A DNA stretch of 64,000 nt from Panax quinquefolius (Eukaryota > Streptophyta > Magnoliopsida > Apiales > Araliaceae), in contig CM035169.1 in NCBI GenBank assembly GCA_020205615.1, positions 14,887,258 to 14,951,257 on the forward strand. Direction: 5' to 3'. The position numbers were made by a program, and so were the translations under genes. The number at the start of each line of letters is the position of its first letter. Positions within the stretch are counted from its first letter, which is position 1. A model generated the notes under the pieces. It was not told the origin of the DNA, searched no databases, and saw nothing but the letters and a program-made list of their open reading frames with translations. This document shows, in pieces, positions 1-11,040 of this stretch.

Positions 1-1070
1 TTATTCACGTATCGGACCTTTATTCACGTATCTGACCTTATTCACGAATCGACACTTATTCATAGAAAAATGAAATTTCTTCTTTTTGTCAAAATATCTA
101 TTATGGATACTAGCTTTGATTGTATCCGTGTTTTTTGATCATTCTTGAATTTTACTCCACTCGATTACTTATGAAGTATTTTTGAACTTGGATTGTTTAA
201 AATCTGAATCCGAATCCTTAATATTGTTCTTTTGTTTCCTTTGGATTCGTTTTCTTTAAAATATTTTCATCATCCTCGGTCTAAATGATGATATTCTTGA
301 ATATCTTTGGCTGTAGTGCAAAGATGAATGATTTCTTGATGAATATCTTTGGCCGTAGTGCAAAGATGAGCAGTGTTGAGATGAACATGAATGGTGATTA
401 ATATCTTTGGGCGTAGTGCAAAGATGAGCAGTGTTTAGATGATGAACATGACCGGTGATGAATATCTTTGGCTTTTGTAGTGCAAAGATGAATATTTGAT
501 TCGGATATATATTGATTGATGTTCTGAGGGATAAAATATCGACGATGAACTTTTAAATTCATATATAGAAGATAGTAGTTTGCATTCTCTCTTAACTCTT
601 CTTAATGAATTATTGTTTTTCATTGAGTTATTGATTTAAAAGCTGGTTGTCTATTATTGTATTCTATTAGATTTTTCCTGTTGAAGACTAACGATAATTT
701 GTTGTATATTATCTTAGTCGTAATATTCTTTCTTGGGCTAGTTGAGCTCACCCTTTTCCTTTTGTTCCATTTTTTCTTCTCGGGAGGCGAGAATGTAGCG
801 AGTCTTAGTCGGGGTATGGAATGAAGGTTCTAGAGAGAGTTGTTTAGTAGTCCTCACCATTTTTGTAAAATAATGTATAAATAATTATGATGGGGATTTA
901 TTTGCGTGTGGATATTATGCAGATGGCAATATTGTATTTAAACTCACAGTTATATATGTTATATATTTTTAATTGTAAATGTATTAATAAAGTTGTAGTT
1001 ATTTACATGTACCATGTATTTGGCGACTCGAGAATGGGTTGGATGGAATGGACCTATTTTGGGGCGTCGC
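1..1070 (+). mobile_element. 5' LTR of element A-1 (3' part only)
   Basis: This is the downstream portion of a family A LTR; the window opens inside it. It aligns with the end of the complete copy at 4108-6966: TTCACG-type iterons (1-66), four small hairpin repeats (301-490), the shared module GGGCTAGTTGAGCTCACCC near 735, and the terminal GGCGACTCGAGAATGGG block. The end is placed at 1070 because a primer-binding site follows immediately. The LTR is non-coding; its transcribed part forms the RNA leader of a Ty3/gypsy element. Confidence 0.85.
301..490 (+). repeat. Hairpin repeat array in LTR A (4 units)
   Basis: There are four units at about 40-60-bp spacing. In each, ATCTTTG and CAAAGAT are exact inverted repeats around a short loop containing GTAGTG (arms 303-309/319-325, 345-351/361-367, 403-409/419-425, 464-470/483-489). 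The array lies downstream of the LTR TATA box, so it is transcribed. The stems are constant, and the loops vary mainly at the two or three bases before GTAGTG. Confidence 0.75.
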
Positions 1071-1073
1071 GGT

Positions 1074-1084
1074 TGGTATCGAGC
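1074..1084 (+). other. Primer-binding site, initiator tRNA-Met type (A-1)
   Basis: TGGTATCGAGC begins three bases after the LTR end, where reverse transcription is primed. It resembles the complement of the 3' end of initiator tRNA-Met, the usual primer of plant chromoviruses, but is one base short in the middle. The same anomaly recurs in the other copies of this window. Confidence 0.8.
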
Positions 1085-1241
1085 TTAGGGATATGATCTC
1101 TGGCGGAGATCGGGGAATAGAACTAGGAGGGGAGGCAGAGTAAATCCTTATTGCTAGTGTGTCTACTAAGCTTATTTGTTAGTTGGTTAGTATATAGGGA
1201 TATTATGTGATATATTGATTTCCTTAATTAACCCTTGTTTT

Positions 1242-2455
1242 ATGGCGGTATTTGAGAATGTCATTTGAGAATATTAATGATGGAGTAAATGAGGCCAGTG
1301 GAGATGCTGTCTTTACAGCGAGGAGAGCGTCTGTGGTGGCAATGTAATGTACCTGTGAACAACACCCTTTGAGCGAGATGATGAGCGAGGGGATGTTTAG
1401 AAGCTTTTTGCGGTTCATGCAAAATCGAGACGAGGAGACTTCGTGTTCAAAATCTGAGGAGAAATGATAGCGATTCACGGGTGGTCTGTCATGCCAAGCG
1501 ATTCGAAGTTGGGACCACGAAGTGCAGGAAGAAAGCGGATCCGATTAAAGGCGGAGGCGTGGGTCAAACAAATTACAAGATATTCGATGTCTTGGGATGC
1601 GGAGAGAACGAAAGTTCCATTCGCTACTTTTATGTTGTTAAGTGCGAGGCGATTCTTGGTGGGAATCGTGAAGCGTACCCATCATTTACTTTTCGGCGTG
1701 TCGTGGGGAGCGTTTGAAGCAGTTCGATGACAAGTACTTCCACGAAAGTATTAACGTCGTATGAAGGAAGTGGAGTTTATTAGGTGGGCGAGAATAACAT
1801 GGCGGTGTCGATCGAAGGCGAAGTTGGCGGAGTTATCGAGTTTGCACCTCATTTGGTGGAGAATGAGGAGCGTATGGCGGATGTTTACGAGAGGTTTGAA
1901 ACGGCGTCGTCGGTATCTCATTTCTCGTAATTTTCTCTCTGACCGGATGTTGTCAGCGGGGCTCGGTTGTTAGGCGAGATACTTGAAATACGTTCAGCAG
2001 GGGACCATAACGAGGATCATCTAGAAGATAGCGATCATCGAATAACGATAACCGGCGGAGAAAGAAGAATACGGACAAAAGCGGTAACCACTCTGGTGGT
2101 AATCGTGGCCGTGAAAATAGAAGAAAGCGAGTCGGGGGGAGATTTTAAAAAGGAGATTCAACAGCGACCGTGTGAAGGCGTCGTCGGCGGTGATGTACAA
2201 GCTGGTTCGAGGAGGAGAAAAGACCACCGGTCGTATGTTACAAATCTGGGGAAGAGGACATATCATTGGCGCCTAGCAGTTTAAGGTATGCTATAATTGT
2301 GGAAAAAGAAGGACATATCGCTCGAAGTTATGCGGTATCGAAACCGATCCAAGCGGGAATGGTGACTCGAAAAGGATGTCCCGAAAAGTCAAAGTCAGCG
2401 GTTCTGGAAGGCGTTTGTGTGGCCGGTCAAAAAATCGAGGAACGACGAAGTTAGC
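1242..2455 (+). pseudogene. gag: gag of element A-1 (broken)
   Basis: Gag is the structural protein that forms the retrotransposon's cytoplasmic particle and binds its RNA. Starting at the ATG at 1242, the translation moves between frames. Recognisable pieces are AWVKQITRYSM (near 1550), a VPFATFML stretch (near 1610), the KEVEFIR segment (near 1765) and the AELSSLHL region (near 1830). A CYNCG-type zinc-knuckle start lies near 2290, in a form that no longer completes the CCHC pattern. Element A-2 (43329-44525) is the closest copy. Several stops and frameshifts make it non-functional as read, though some may be consensus errors. It is followed directly by protease-like sequence. Confidence 0.75.
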
Positions 2456-4096
2456 GGGTTAGTTAATTATAAATTCTTGCGAAGTTTATACCTTACTGAA
2501 TCTGGGTTCTACCCATTCTTTTATCTCTCTTGCTTGCGCTCAGCGTTTGAACTTGACTACGGAGAAATTAGACTTTGACCTATTTATGGAGACTCGTTAG
2601 GAGAAACTTTCATTACATCAGTTGTTTAGAAATCTTGCTTGATTCGGGTTGGCACTATCACATTACACATTAACCTTATTTACTATAGAGATATTTGCTT
2701 TTGATGTGATTTTAAGGTTAACTACTCATCATAAATAGAAATTGATTACTTTTTCGTAAGGTTGTTAGTTTTCATATTCTAAGCAACTTTGTTATTGAAT
2801 TCAAGCAATCAAACCATTGTAGTCAAACATTTTCATATCAAGCCATGAAGTCGTTCGTTTATTACGGATGTCGAGTTTTCTTAGTCCGTGTTATGGATTT
2901 GAATAAAGACACGTCGATTTGAATAATATTATGTTGTTGTTATGATTTTTCTGGCGTATTTCTGAAGAATTTCTTGGTTTACTCCCAAAGCGATATTAAA
3001 TTTTGTATCGACTTTGAACGGTACAAAACTCATTTCTAAAATCTCATATCGAATGGCTCTATTGAACTTGAGGAGTTAAAAATTCAACTATAAATTTGGT
3101 ACTGAGCCTTTATCTGGTGACTTCCTTTGTGGAATGAAAAGCGGACTCTCCGTAGGGGACACCATATTAGATGCGATAGTAAAGCGATAGGTGTCATTGT
3201 AGCGTCTTATCGAGGTTGGGATATGAGTCGCGATTGAGAACAACCTAAAGTCGGTAATCGAAATCGTAGCTTTACAGGCTTAGTTGGTTATTATCGGAGA
3301 TTCGTTGAAGGATATTCTCGAATCGCTATTATTCCATTACTTGGTGACTCGTAGAGATACAAAATTTGAATGGAAGCGAGGAATGTGGGAAGAGCTTGAA
3401 GAACTCGAGGAGACTCATTTTAACACGTGTTACGACCATGCCATCTGGAAAAGCGAGCGTGGTAGGCGGCGTGTTGAGTAGAAGATCGTATATACAAATC
3501 TGAGTGCGATATTGTCAAAGACTCATTTAGTATAATTTACAAATAATAGAGATGGAGATGAAAACTCTAGGTACCCGCGTGATGATATCTGAGTATAATC
3601 GACTTTAATCGATAAAGTTAAAATTTATTTAAAGCTGCGGGTGATGAATTTGAAGAAGGAGGTGCGAAGTTGTTATTTCAAAAGCGAGAATCGGTGAGGT
3701 GAGAAAGCTCGAACCTTGATTTATTAATCCATTTGAAATTCTCGATCGAATAGGGGCGTGGCCTATAGACTCGTTTTACTGCCAAGTATAATGGCGTGTT
3801 CATAGCGTTTTTCACGTATCGATGTTACGTAAATATGTGGACGACCGAACCACGTCGTTGAGTTAGAAGCCAGGACGAGATAGTAGAAGACTTAACGTCA
3901 CGAGGAGGTACTGTCGAGATCTTGGATAGGAAAGAACATGTCCTATGTCTGCAGGGTTATACCACAAGTTAAAGTTTTGTGGAGAAACCATCTTTATTGA
4001 GGAAATGACACGGGAGTTGGAAGCGGAAATGAAAGCGAGGTATTCTCATCTTTTGAAACACGAGTGCGTCGTCGATTTCGAGGGCGAAATTTCATA
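2456..4096 (+). pseudogene. pol: Gutted pol of element A-1
   Basis: Only the edges of each pol domain remain. The protease core is represented by ESGSTHSFIS (near 2505). The start of RT is recognisable up to the ELEELK-like motif (near 3070). After about 150 bp of filler come the GYYRRFVEG-like connection (near 3290) and a short RNase H tail. Finally there is the chromovirus C-terminus with KVLWRNH (near 3975) and the ending before the polypurine tract. The RT palm, most of RNase H and the integrase catalytic core are absent. Compared with B-1, the same three deletions appear in element A-2, so they predate the insertion of at least one copy. Confidence 0.75.
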
Positions 4097-4107
4097 AGGA
4101 GGGAGGT
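4097..4107 (+). other. Polypurine tract of A-1
   Basis: AAGGAGGGAGG followed by T lies directly before the LTR start TGTAAGACCCC. This is the usual plus-strand primer position of an LTR retrotransposon, and equivalent tracts precede the other A and B 3' LTRs. Confidence 0.75.
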
Positions 4108-5475
4108 TGTAAGACCCCAAATTATTAATAAATGAAATTTATTTTCCTCTATTTATTATTTTGAAATAGTAAGGGTTGATTTGATTAATGTGGATAGTTA
4201 TGGGTAAAAATCATAAATATTTGAATAAGCAGTGGTTATAAAATATTCATTATTGTTGGGGAATATTCGTTTTGGTGGTGGAATATTAAATCTTTGTCGG
4301 GGAATATTAAATGCAAATGTAGCCTTGATCTTTATGGGCCCCATGTGAAGCGATTGGATGAAGAAAGCGACAAATATAAGTTGTTTATAAATAGCAGGCG
4401 TAGTTATTCACAGATTATCTTGTTGGAATACCGGTGGTTAAAACACACTTGTCTGGCGTTGTTGAGCGGTAGCTGCGGTATTGCACAATTATTGATTCTT
4501 ACGTGAAGGCCACTACTCGATAATTATTCTGATAATTCTTATTCGATATTTTATTTTATTGATTTGATAATTCTTTGCGTTGATATTTTATATTCTTGTT
4601 GTTTGATAAATTGTCATTACGGTATTTTCCATTATCGAAGCGATAATTCATATTATCTGAATAATATTATTAGATAACATTATTGGCGATGTCTAGAAAG
4701 TTACATCTAAGGAGAGGTTTGGTCACTAATTGCTTGGCGCCCGATGAGAGAGAGAATCTCTTATTGGAAAGCCCCCCTTTCTCACAGGAGCGGCTGGTTG
4801 CCGATCTTTGTGATTCTGTAATATTATTTGTGAATAATTAATTATTGATTTATATGATGAGGAAAATATTGATTTTATGTGGATATAGATGGAAAATTTT
4901 TAATGTGACAATTGTTGAAAATTAATATTTTATCTTTTTACGATAAAATAATTCATTTAAATATATTATTTTAATAATATATTGGTGGTGATATTTTATA
5001 ATGAATGTGGGATATATGAGTATATGAGGAGGAAGAAGTATTTTTGTGGCATTAAATGTTTAAACACATATTTTGTGTGTTGGTGGACCCCATTATTATT
5101 GTAGAAATTTGATTATAGCTTTTGTAAAAAAATCCGTTTGTGGATTTGGTCAATTTACATTTGGAATTTGGAAAAACTTTCTTACGCAAAGTTGTAGAGA
5201 AATTGAATTTCCTATAAAAACTCTTGAGATTTGAATTTTACGATAAAAGGGCTATTTATTATGAATTATTGAAGTTTGAAGTTAGAAATAATTGATTTTT
5301 GGAAGTTTAAATTATTTTTTTTAAGAAAAACGTTTTTTTGTGTTTTGTGAACCTCATTTAACATGTGCTATGTTGTATTTGAATTCAGATTTCAAAAGGT
5401 GGGCGTAGAGAATTTTTAAAAAATATATATAATATTATTATATTAAATTTTTCTACTTTGGTGTTCAAGCATTTT

Positions 5476-5485
5476 CTATAAATAG
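5476..5485 (+). promoter_or_regulatory. LTR A TATA box
   Basis: CTATAAATAG in the middle of the LTR is the predicted core promoter. It is followed by a C/T-rich leader (CTCTCTCTATATT near 5530). The same box is found at the corresponding position of all other A LTRs. Confidence 0.7.
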
Positions 5486-5784
5486 GGTCTTGGGTTAGAA
5501 TTGAAAATCACACGAAGCTGAAGTTTTCTCTCTCTATATTATCGGCGTATTCTTGTGAGTATTTTGAGTATACTTTGAGTATTGCTATATACGATTGAGT
5601 TCAAGTCATAGCTTTATATCAGGGTGTTTATTTAAAATCTTGTCTTTCGAGGTAAGGGATGTTATTTTATTGAAAATGATATTATTTCTTGATATCATTA
5701 TCTTTGAAATATTGGTTGGAAACTTTTTATCAAATTTGGAACTTTTTCATTCGGAGTTCTTATTTCTTATTCTTATTCAGATTT

Positions 5785-5985
5785 TATTCACGAGTTCTTA
5801 TTCACGAGTTCTTATTCACGAGATTCTTATTCACGAGATTCTTATTCACGAGTCTTATTCGCGAAGCGTGAAGATGATTTTTTTTGTGAAATTTCTATCT
5901 TTTGGTGTGAGATTCTTATTCACGTATCGACACTATTATTCACGTATCTGACCTTATTCACGAATCTGACCTTTATTCATAGAAA
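5785..5985 (+). repeat. TTCACGA short tandem repeats in LTR A
   Basis: Units of about 14-16 bp with the core TTATTCACGA are repeated about six times (5785-5868) and again in looser 20-bp form (5908-5985). They lie about 300 bp downstream of the TATA box. Corresponding arrays are at 1-66, 41930-42130, 47745-47970 and, inverted, 57165-57360, with different copy numbers. Confidence 0.8.
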
Positions 5986-6215
5986 AATGAAATTTCTTCT
6001 TTTTGTCAAAATATCTATTATGGATACTAGCTTTGATTGTATCCATGTTTTGATCATTCTTGAATTTTACTCCACTCGATTACTTATGAAGTATTTTTGA
6101 ACTTGGATTGTTTAAAATACGAATCCGAATCCTTAATATTGTTCTTTTGTTTCTTTGGATTCGTTTTCTTTAAAATATTTTTCATCATCCTCGGTCTAAA
6201 TGATGATATTCTTGA

Positions 6216-6410
6216 ATATCTTTGGCTTTTGTAGTGCGAAGATGAATGATTTCTTGATGAATATCTTTGGGCGTAGTCTGAAGATGAGCAGTGTTGAGAT
6301 GAACATGATGGTGATTAATATCTTTGGGCGTAGTGCGAAGATGAGCAGTGTTTAGATGAACATGACCCGGTGATGAATATCTTTGGCTTTTGTAGTGCAA
6401 AGATGAATAT
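6216..6410 (+). repeat. Hairpin repeat array in 3' LTR A-1
   Basis: This is the second copy of the ATCTTTG / CAAAGAT hairpin array described at 301-490, again four units. Two right arms have changed (GTGCGAAGATG, GTCTGAAGATG), weakening those stems. Confidence 0.7.
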
Positions 6411-6966
6411 TTGATTCGGATATATATTGATTGATGTTTACGGGGATAAAATATCGACGATGAACTTTTAAATTCATATATAGAAGATAGTAGTTTGCAT
6501 TCTCTACTTAACTCTTCTAATGAATTATTATTTCGGCTGCGATTATTGATTTAAAAGCTGGTTGTCTATTGTATTACTATTAGATTTTTCCTGTTGGAGA
6601 CTAACGATAATTTGTTGTATATTATCTTAGTCGTAATATTCTTCTTGGGCTAGTTGAGCTCACCCTTTTCCTTTTTGTTCCATTTTTTTTCTTCTCGGGG
6701 AGGCGAGAATGTAGCGAGTCTTAGTCGGGGTATGGAATGAAGGTTCTAGAGAGAGTTGTTTAGTAGTCCTCACCATTTTTGTAAAATAATGTATAAATAA
6801 TTATGATGGGATTTATTTGCGTGTGGATATTATCAGATGACAATAATTGTATTTAAATATACGTATTTAAACTCATAGTTTATATGTTGTAATAATAAAG
6901 TTGTAGTTATTTACGTACCATGTATTTGGCGACTCGAGAATGGGTTGGATGGAATGGACCTATTTT

Positions 6967-8493
6967 GCAGGATGTTCAACCGAGAATAATAAAGATGGAA
7001 CCCGGATCCGGTGTAAAACACACGAGATAGGATATTCAACGAGAATAATAAAAAAGAGCGGAACCGAGGTCGGGTGTAAAAACCCACAGGAGAATAATAA
7101 GAGCGGACGGGATGTTCGAACGAGGATATTCGGAATAATAATAAAGGCGGAACGGTCAAATTGTAAAACCTGTGAGCGAGGATGTTCAATGAGAATAATA
7201 GAAGAATGTCACCAAGTATAGGGTAAACCGTATTATCTGAGGTTATTCGAGAATGCGGAATAATAAGCGATGGAATAACAACAGTTCTCTTCGTGAATAA
7301 GAAGAATAACACCCACTTACATTTGGTAGGAGATTGAATCTGCTGCGGCGGTGTAGTAACAAAATACTCTTCTTCTTTTCTCTCTTATTCTCTCTATACT
7401 TTCTCTCTCTCTATAAACTTGAATGAATTAAGTGAAAATAATGAAGCCCTAGGCCTCTATTTATAGAAGATTTCTGAAACGCTTTTCTTAGCTGTGTGTG
7501 AAAAGCGAGTGGCTTGTTGGTAATGATGTGAAAAGAAAAGTGGTTTGGCGCTTTGTAATGTGAAGCGACAAGTGGTTCGGCCTTTTGTAATGTGAAGCGA
7601 CAAGTGGTTCGGCGTCTGGTAAAAGTAATTACTATTAGCGAAGGTAAATCTATTGTGAAGGTAAATACTATTAATGAGGGTAATTCTATTGTGAAGGTAA
7701 TTCTTATTGACGAAGGTAAATACTGAAGGTAAATCACTAAGGGTAATTACTATTGGCGAAGGTAATTCTCTTATTGGCGAAGGTAAATACTATTGGCGAG
7801 GGTAATTACTATTGACGAAGGTAATTACTATGGCGAAGGTAAATACGAAGGTAAATCTTATTATTGAAGAGACTCTTAGATGATGACATATGGGAGGCCC
7901 CCGTAAAATAATCAAACTTACCACAAATCATTTTTTTTTCATTGACACATATTTAATCTTTCAACAATTATTAATCGTTTATAACTTGTCGTCTCGATTA
8001 TTGATTTAATCTTTATAACATATTATCACGGATGATCTTTGTGTGATAATTGAATCGATAATATAAGAGATATGATCACGGCAATTCTTGTGTGATAATT
8101 GAGCATAGGTGAGTGACTTCTCAGCGTAAGCATCGATAATCAATCTGAGTGTCTTCTTATGCGACCACAGCGTATTCTTTGTACTTTACCATAGGGTAGT
8201 TCAGCGGTTTTAGCGGTAACACCACCTCCGTAATTTTTTTATAAAATATTTTTGTCGTTTTCTCGATCAAACAATAATACATTGTTGAGGTCCACGATGA
8301 TTGAGCCGTTGTACGAATATTCCTAACAAAAGAATATTCCGAGCCAAACGAATATTTTATAACAACTTGCGTACTTTGCAAAATTTATAAATATTACCTG
8401 GCTATAACATTATATCAAATTTATTCCGTAATATTCAAAAATAATATTTATAGAAAAAAATTCATCTTTATTTATAAAAATTTGGGGTCTTCT
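6967..8493 (-). mobile_element. Inverted, truncated LTR of family B
   Basis: Read on the minus strand this is the first 1.5 kb of a B LTR: start near 8493 (GGGGTCTT on the plus strand), ATTAACC-type iterons and TTTCACAT iterons (about 7490-7860), TATA box at 7457-7465 and the TTGGAACATC repeats (6967-7300). The remaining 1 kb is missing where it meets the end of LTR A-1. With the forward B LTR at 9003 it forms a large inverted repeat. Confidence 0.85.
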
Positions 8494-8999
8494 GACTTCC
8501 CTTAACTTATGAAATTTAAGCCCTCGAAATTAGAATGCGATACGTATTGGTATGTCGAAGAGGTAAGGATACCTTGATTTCATTTGATTCTAACTCCCGA
8601 GTCATTTCCTCGACATCGTGGTTTCCTCCACAAAACTTTGACTTGAGGTATAACCTTGGGCGTAGAATATGTTCCTTCTTATCAAAATTTGAAGCGAGGA
8701 ACCTCTTAAATACGTCAAATCTTTAGCTATTTAAATCAGGTTCTAACTTAATAATATGGTTCGGGTCTTTCACATATTTCGTAACATAGATATATGAAAA
8801 GCGTTATGAACACGAGACGTATTTGGCGGTGAAAGCGAGTCTATAGGCCCGCAGTTCCTACTCGATCGAGGATTAAAAATGGGCCGATGAATCGAGGATT
8901 AATTTTCCTCTCTTCCAAATCTTGTAATTCCTTTCCGTGGGTAACTCTTAATAACACATGATCTCTATATGAATTCCGTCCTTTCGATGAAGATCGGTA
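8494..8999 (-). pseudogene. pol: Inverted 3' end of family B pol
   Basis: The minus strand matches the last 500 bp of pol in element B-1 (about 15900-16400). It includes the integrase C-terminal part, the KVLWRN-like chromovirus tail (plus-strand complement near 8625) and a purine tract before the inverted LTR. Nothing upstream of this piece is present. It ends abruptly near 8999 against the forward B LTR. It is clearly a fragment of a second, oppositely oriented B element rather than part of B-1. Confidence 0.8.
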
Positions 9000-9644
9000 T
9001 AACTCTTTGCTTTTATAAATAAAGATGAATTTTCTATAAATATTATTTTTGAATATTATGGAATAAATTTGATATAATGTTATAGTTGTGGGTAATATTT
9101 ATAAATTTTGCAAAGTATGCAAGTTGTTATAAAATATTCGTTTGGTTGGGGAATATTCTTTTTGTTAGGGAATATTAGTATAATGGCTCGATCATTGGTG
9201 GACCCCTGCGAGAATTATTGTCGGATTGAGAAAGCGACAAAAATATTTTATAAAAATACTTGGCGGAGGTATTCTGAATTAAAAGCATTGAACTACCGGT
9301 GGTAAAAAAATGCGATGTCTGGCGTGGTTGCGTAGTAGTGCTTACGGTATTGATTATTGATCTTTACGTGAGAAGTCACTTTCATTTATGCTCGATTATT
9401 ACTACGATAATTCTTTGCATCATATCTCTTATATTATTGATTGATTATTGTCGCGATATCATACGTATAATATGTTATAGTATTAAATCAATAATTGAGG
9501 CGACAAGTTATAAATGATTAATAATTGTTGAAAGATTAAATATGTGTTGATTAAAAAAAAATGATTTGTGGTAAGTTTTATTATTTTATGGGTATATAAA
9601 AGTATATGAGGCGTTCATGGTAAAGATTCTTTTATGGGGATAGT

Positions 9645-9940
9645 ATATGTCGATAGTAATTACCATTGTGAATAGTAATTACCTTAATAGTAATATAGTA
9701 ATTACCTTACCGTCGATAGTAATTACCTTTTGTGAATAGTAATTACCAGCCGTCGATAGTAATTACCCTTGTGAATAGTAATTACCTTCCGTCGATAGTA
9801 ATTACATTACGGTGATAGAACCACTTTATCGTTTCACATTACGAATAGATTTTGATCGAACCACTTGTCGTTTCACATTCTGACTTGTCGTCGAACCACT
9901 TTTCTTTTCACATCATTAGTAAATGAGCCACTTGCCTTTT
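9645..9940 (+). repeat. U3 iterons of LTR B (two arrays)
   Basis: The first array (9645-9808) repeats ATAGTAATTACC about eight times at 18-24-bp spacing. The second (9820-9940) repeats a unit of roughly 30 bp containing CGAACCACTT and TTTCACAT three to four times. Both lie directly upstream of the TATA box, where LTR enhancers usually sit. Parallel arrays occur at 17090-17355, 38880-39180 and inverted at 7490-7860. Confidence 0.85.
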
Positions 9941-9970
9941 CACACGGCGGTCTTTAAGCTAGAAATCTTC

Positions 9971-9980
9971 TATAAATAGA
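9971..9980 (+). promoter_or_regulatory. LTR B TATA box
   Basis: TATAAATAGA, about 30 bp downstream of the iterons, is followed by a GA-rich leader (GAGAGAAAGTATAGAG). Equivalent boxes are found at the same place in all other B LTRs. Confidence 0.75.
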
Positions 9981-10129
9981 GGCTGAGGGCTTCATTATTT
10001 TTCACGAATTCATTGAAGCTATAGAGAGAAAGTATAGAGAATAAGAGAGAAAGAAGAAGAGTATTTTATTCTTACCTTCTTTGCGATATTGATCTCTACC
10101 AAATGTAAGGGTGTTATTCTTTCTTATTC

Positions 10130-10560
10130 ATGAAAGAAGCTGTTGTTATTCCATTGCTTATTATTACATTGGAATAACTTTTGTATCTGTGGTTTACCTA
10201 TACTTGGTGACATTCTTCTATTATTACATTGGAACATCACATGCATGTGTTTTACAGGACTGGTTGGAACATCACATGCATGTGTTTTACAGGACTTTGA
10301 TTATCTTTATTATTGATACATTGGAACATCACATGCATGTGTTTTACTTGGGACTGGTTAAAATCTTTATTATTATTACATTGGAATATCACATGCGTGT
10401 GTTTTTTTGGGACACAGTTCCATCTTTATTATTACTGTTGGAACATCACAGCCATGTGAATTTCTTGGGACACAGTTAGATTATTTATTATTACATTGGA
10501 ATAACACATGCATCTTGATCTATCGCATGCATGGTGATTTCTTTTGTTATTCCATTCTTT
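10130..10560 (+). repeat. Approx. 55-bp tandem repeats with CATGCATG palindromes
   Basis: About seven diverged units begin with TTATTATTACATTGGAACATC. Three units carry the perfect palindrome CACATGCATGTG (10238-10249, 10273-10284, 10330-10341) and others carry changed forms. The array lies downstream of the TATA box. Copies are at 39345-39830 and 63240-63760, and inverted at 6967-7300. Confidence 0.8.
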
Positions 10561-10804
10561 ATTATACCGGTTGGTTAAAACTTTGACTTATACTCCATGA
10601 AATTAGTGGAATATCCTTGATATTTGCGTTTCATCGATATCTTTTCATGGAAATATTCTTACGATCATTCTTGAATTTTACTCTACAAAAGCGATATCAT
10701 GTTGATAATTTGGGCGTTATTAATTCTGGATAAAATAATTCTTGAACTTGTTTTATTGAATTCTTATATCATTGTCATCATCCTCGTGTTTATATTTTTT
10801 GAAA

Positions 10805-11040
10805 GTAAATACGTGCTTTTTGTAGTGCATAGATGGACTTGGTATGATTATGATGAGAGACTGACCGGTGTAATCATGGTAGTAATGTTACAAATGATGT
10901 GGTAAAAATCCTCGATTGGCGTAGTGCATTGATGGGCCGATTGTTGGCATGATCATGACCATTAATGAATACACAAATATTCTTGGCGCGTAGTCATGAA
11001 TAATTGTGGTCGTGATCTTAAAGAATATCCTTGGTAGTAG
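10805..11040 (+). repeat. Serial hairpins with GTAGTG loop in LTR B
   Basis: GTAGTGCA-type loops recur near 10822, 10921 and 10995. Two have pairing flanks: TCGAT/ATTGA (10912-10916 with 10928-10932, allowing one G-U) and TATTC/GAATA around the third. Stems are better preserved in the solo LTR copy (40053-40253). Confidence 0.6.

Larger units (their letters stand above)
4108..6966 (+). mobile_element. 3' LTR of element A-1, nearly complete
   Basis: It starts at TGTAAGACCCC and runs 2859 bp to CCTATTTT, where about ten terminal bases are missing and inverted family B sequence begins. It contains a TATA box (5476-5485), TTCACGA iterons (5785-5985), a hairpin array (6216-6410) and the GGGCTAGTTGAGCTCACCC module near 6645. 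LTRs over 2.5 kb with an initiator-Met PBS fit chromoviruses of the Tekay/Del type; that lineage is inferred, not proven. Confidence 0.85.

Noticed and set aside
1074..1084. tRNA gene fragments suggested by tRNA-like words
   Set aside because: These are primer-binding sites at fixed positions after LTRs; no cloverleaf, A box or B box surrounds them.
9645..9940. Direct repeats with variable spacers resembling a CRISPR array
   Set aside because: The repeats are irregular, sit at the same place in every B LTR upstream of a TATA box, have no cas genes nearby, and the genome is a plant's.
10111..10479. 122-residue ORF at the LTR B repeats, and similar ones at 39351 and 63239
   Set aside because: They translate the 55-bp LTR repeat; the hydrophobic HMHVF-type pattern follows the DNA repeat and is not conserved between copies.
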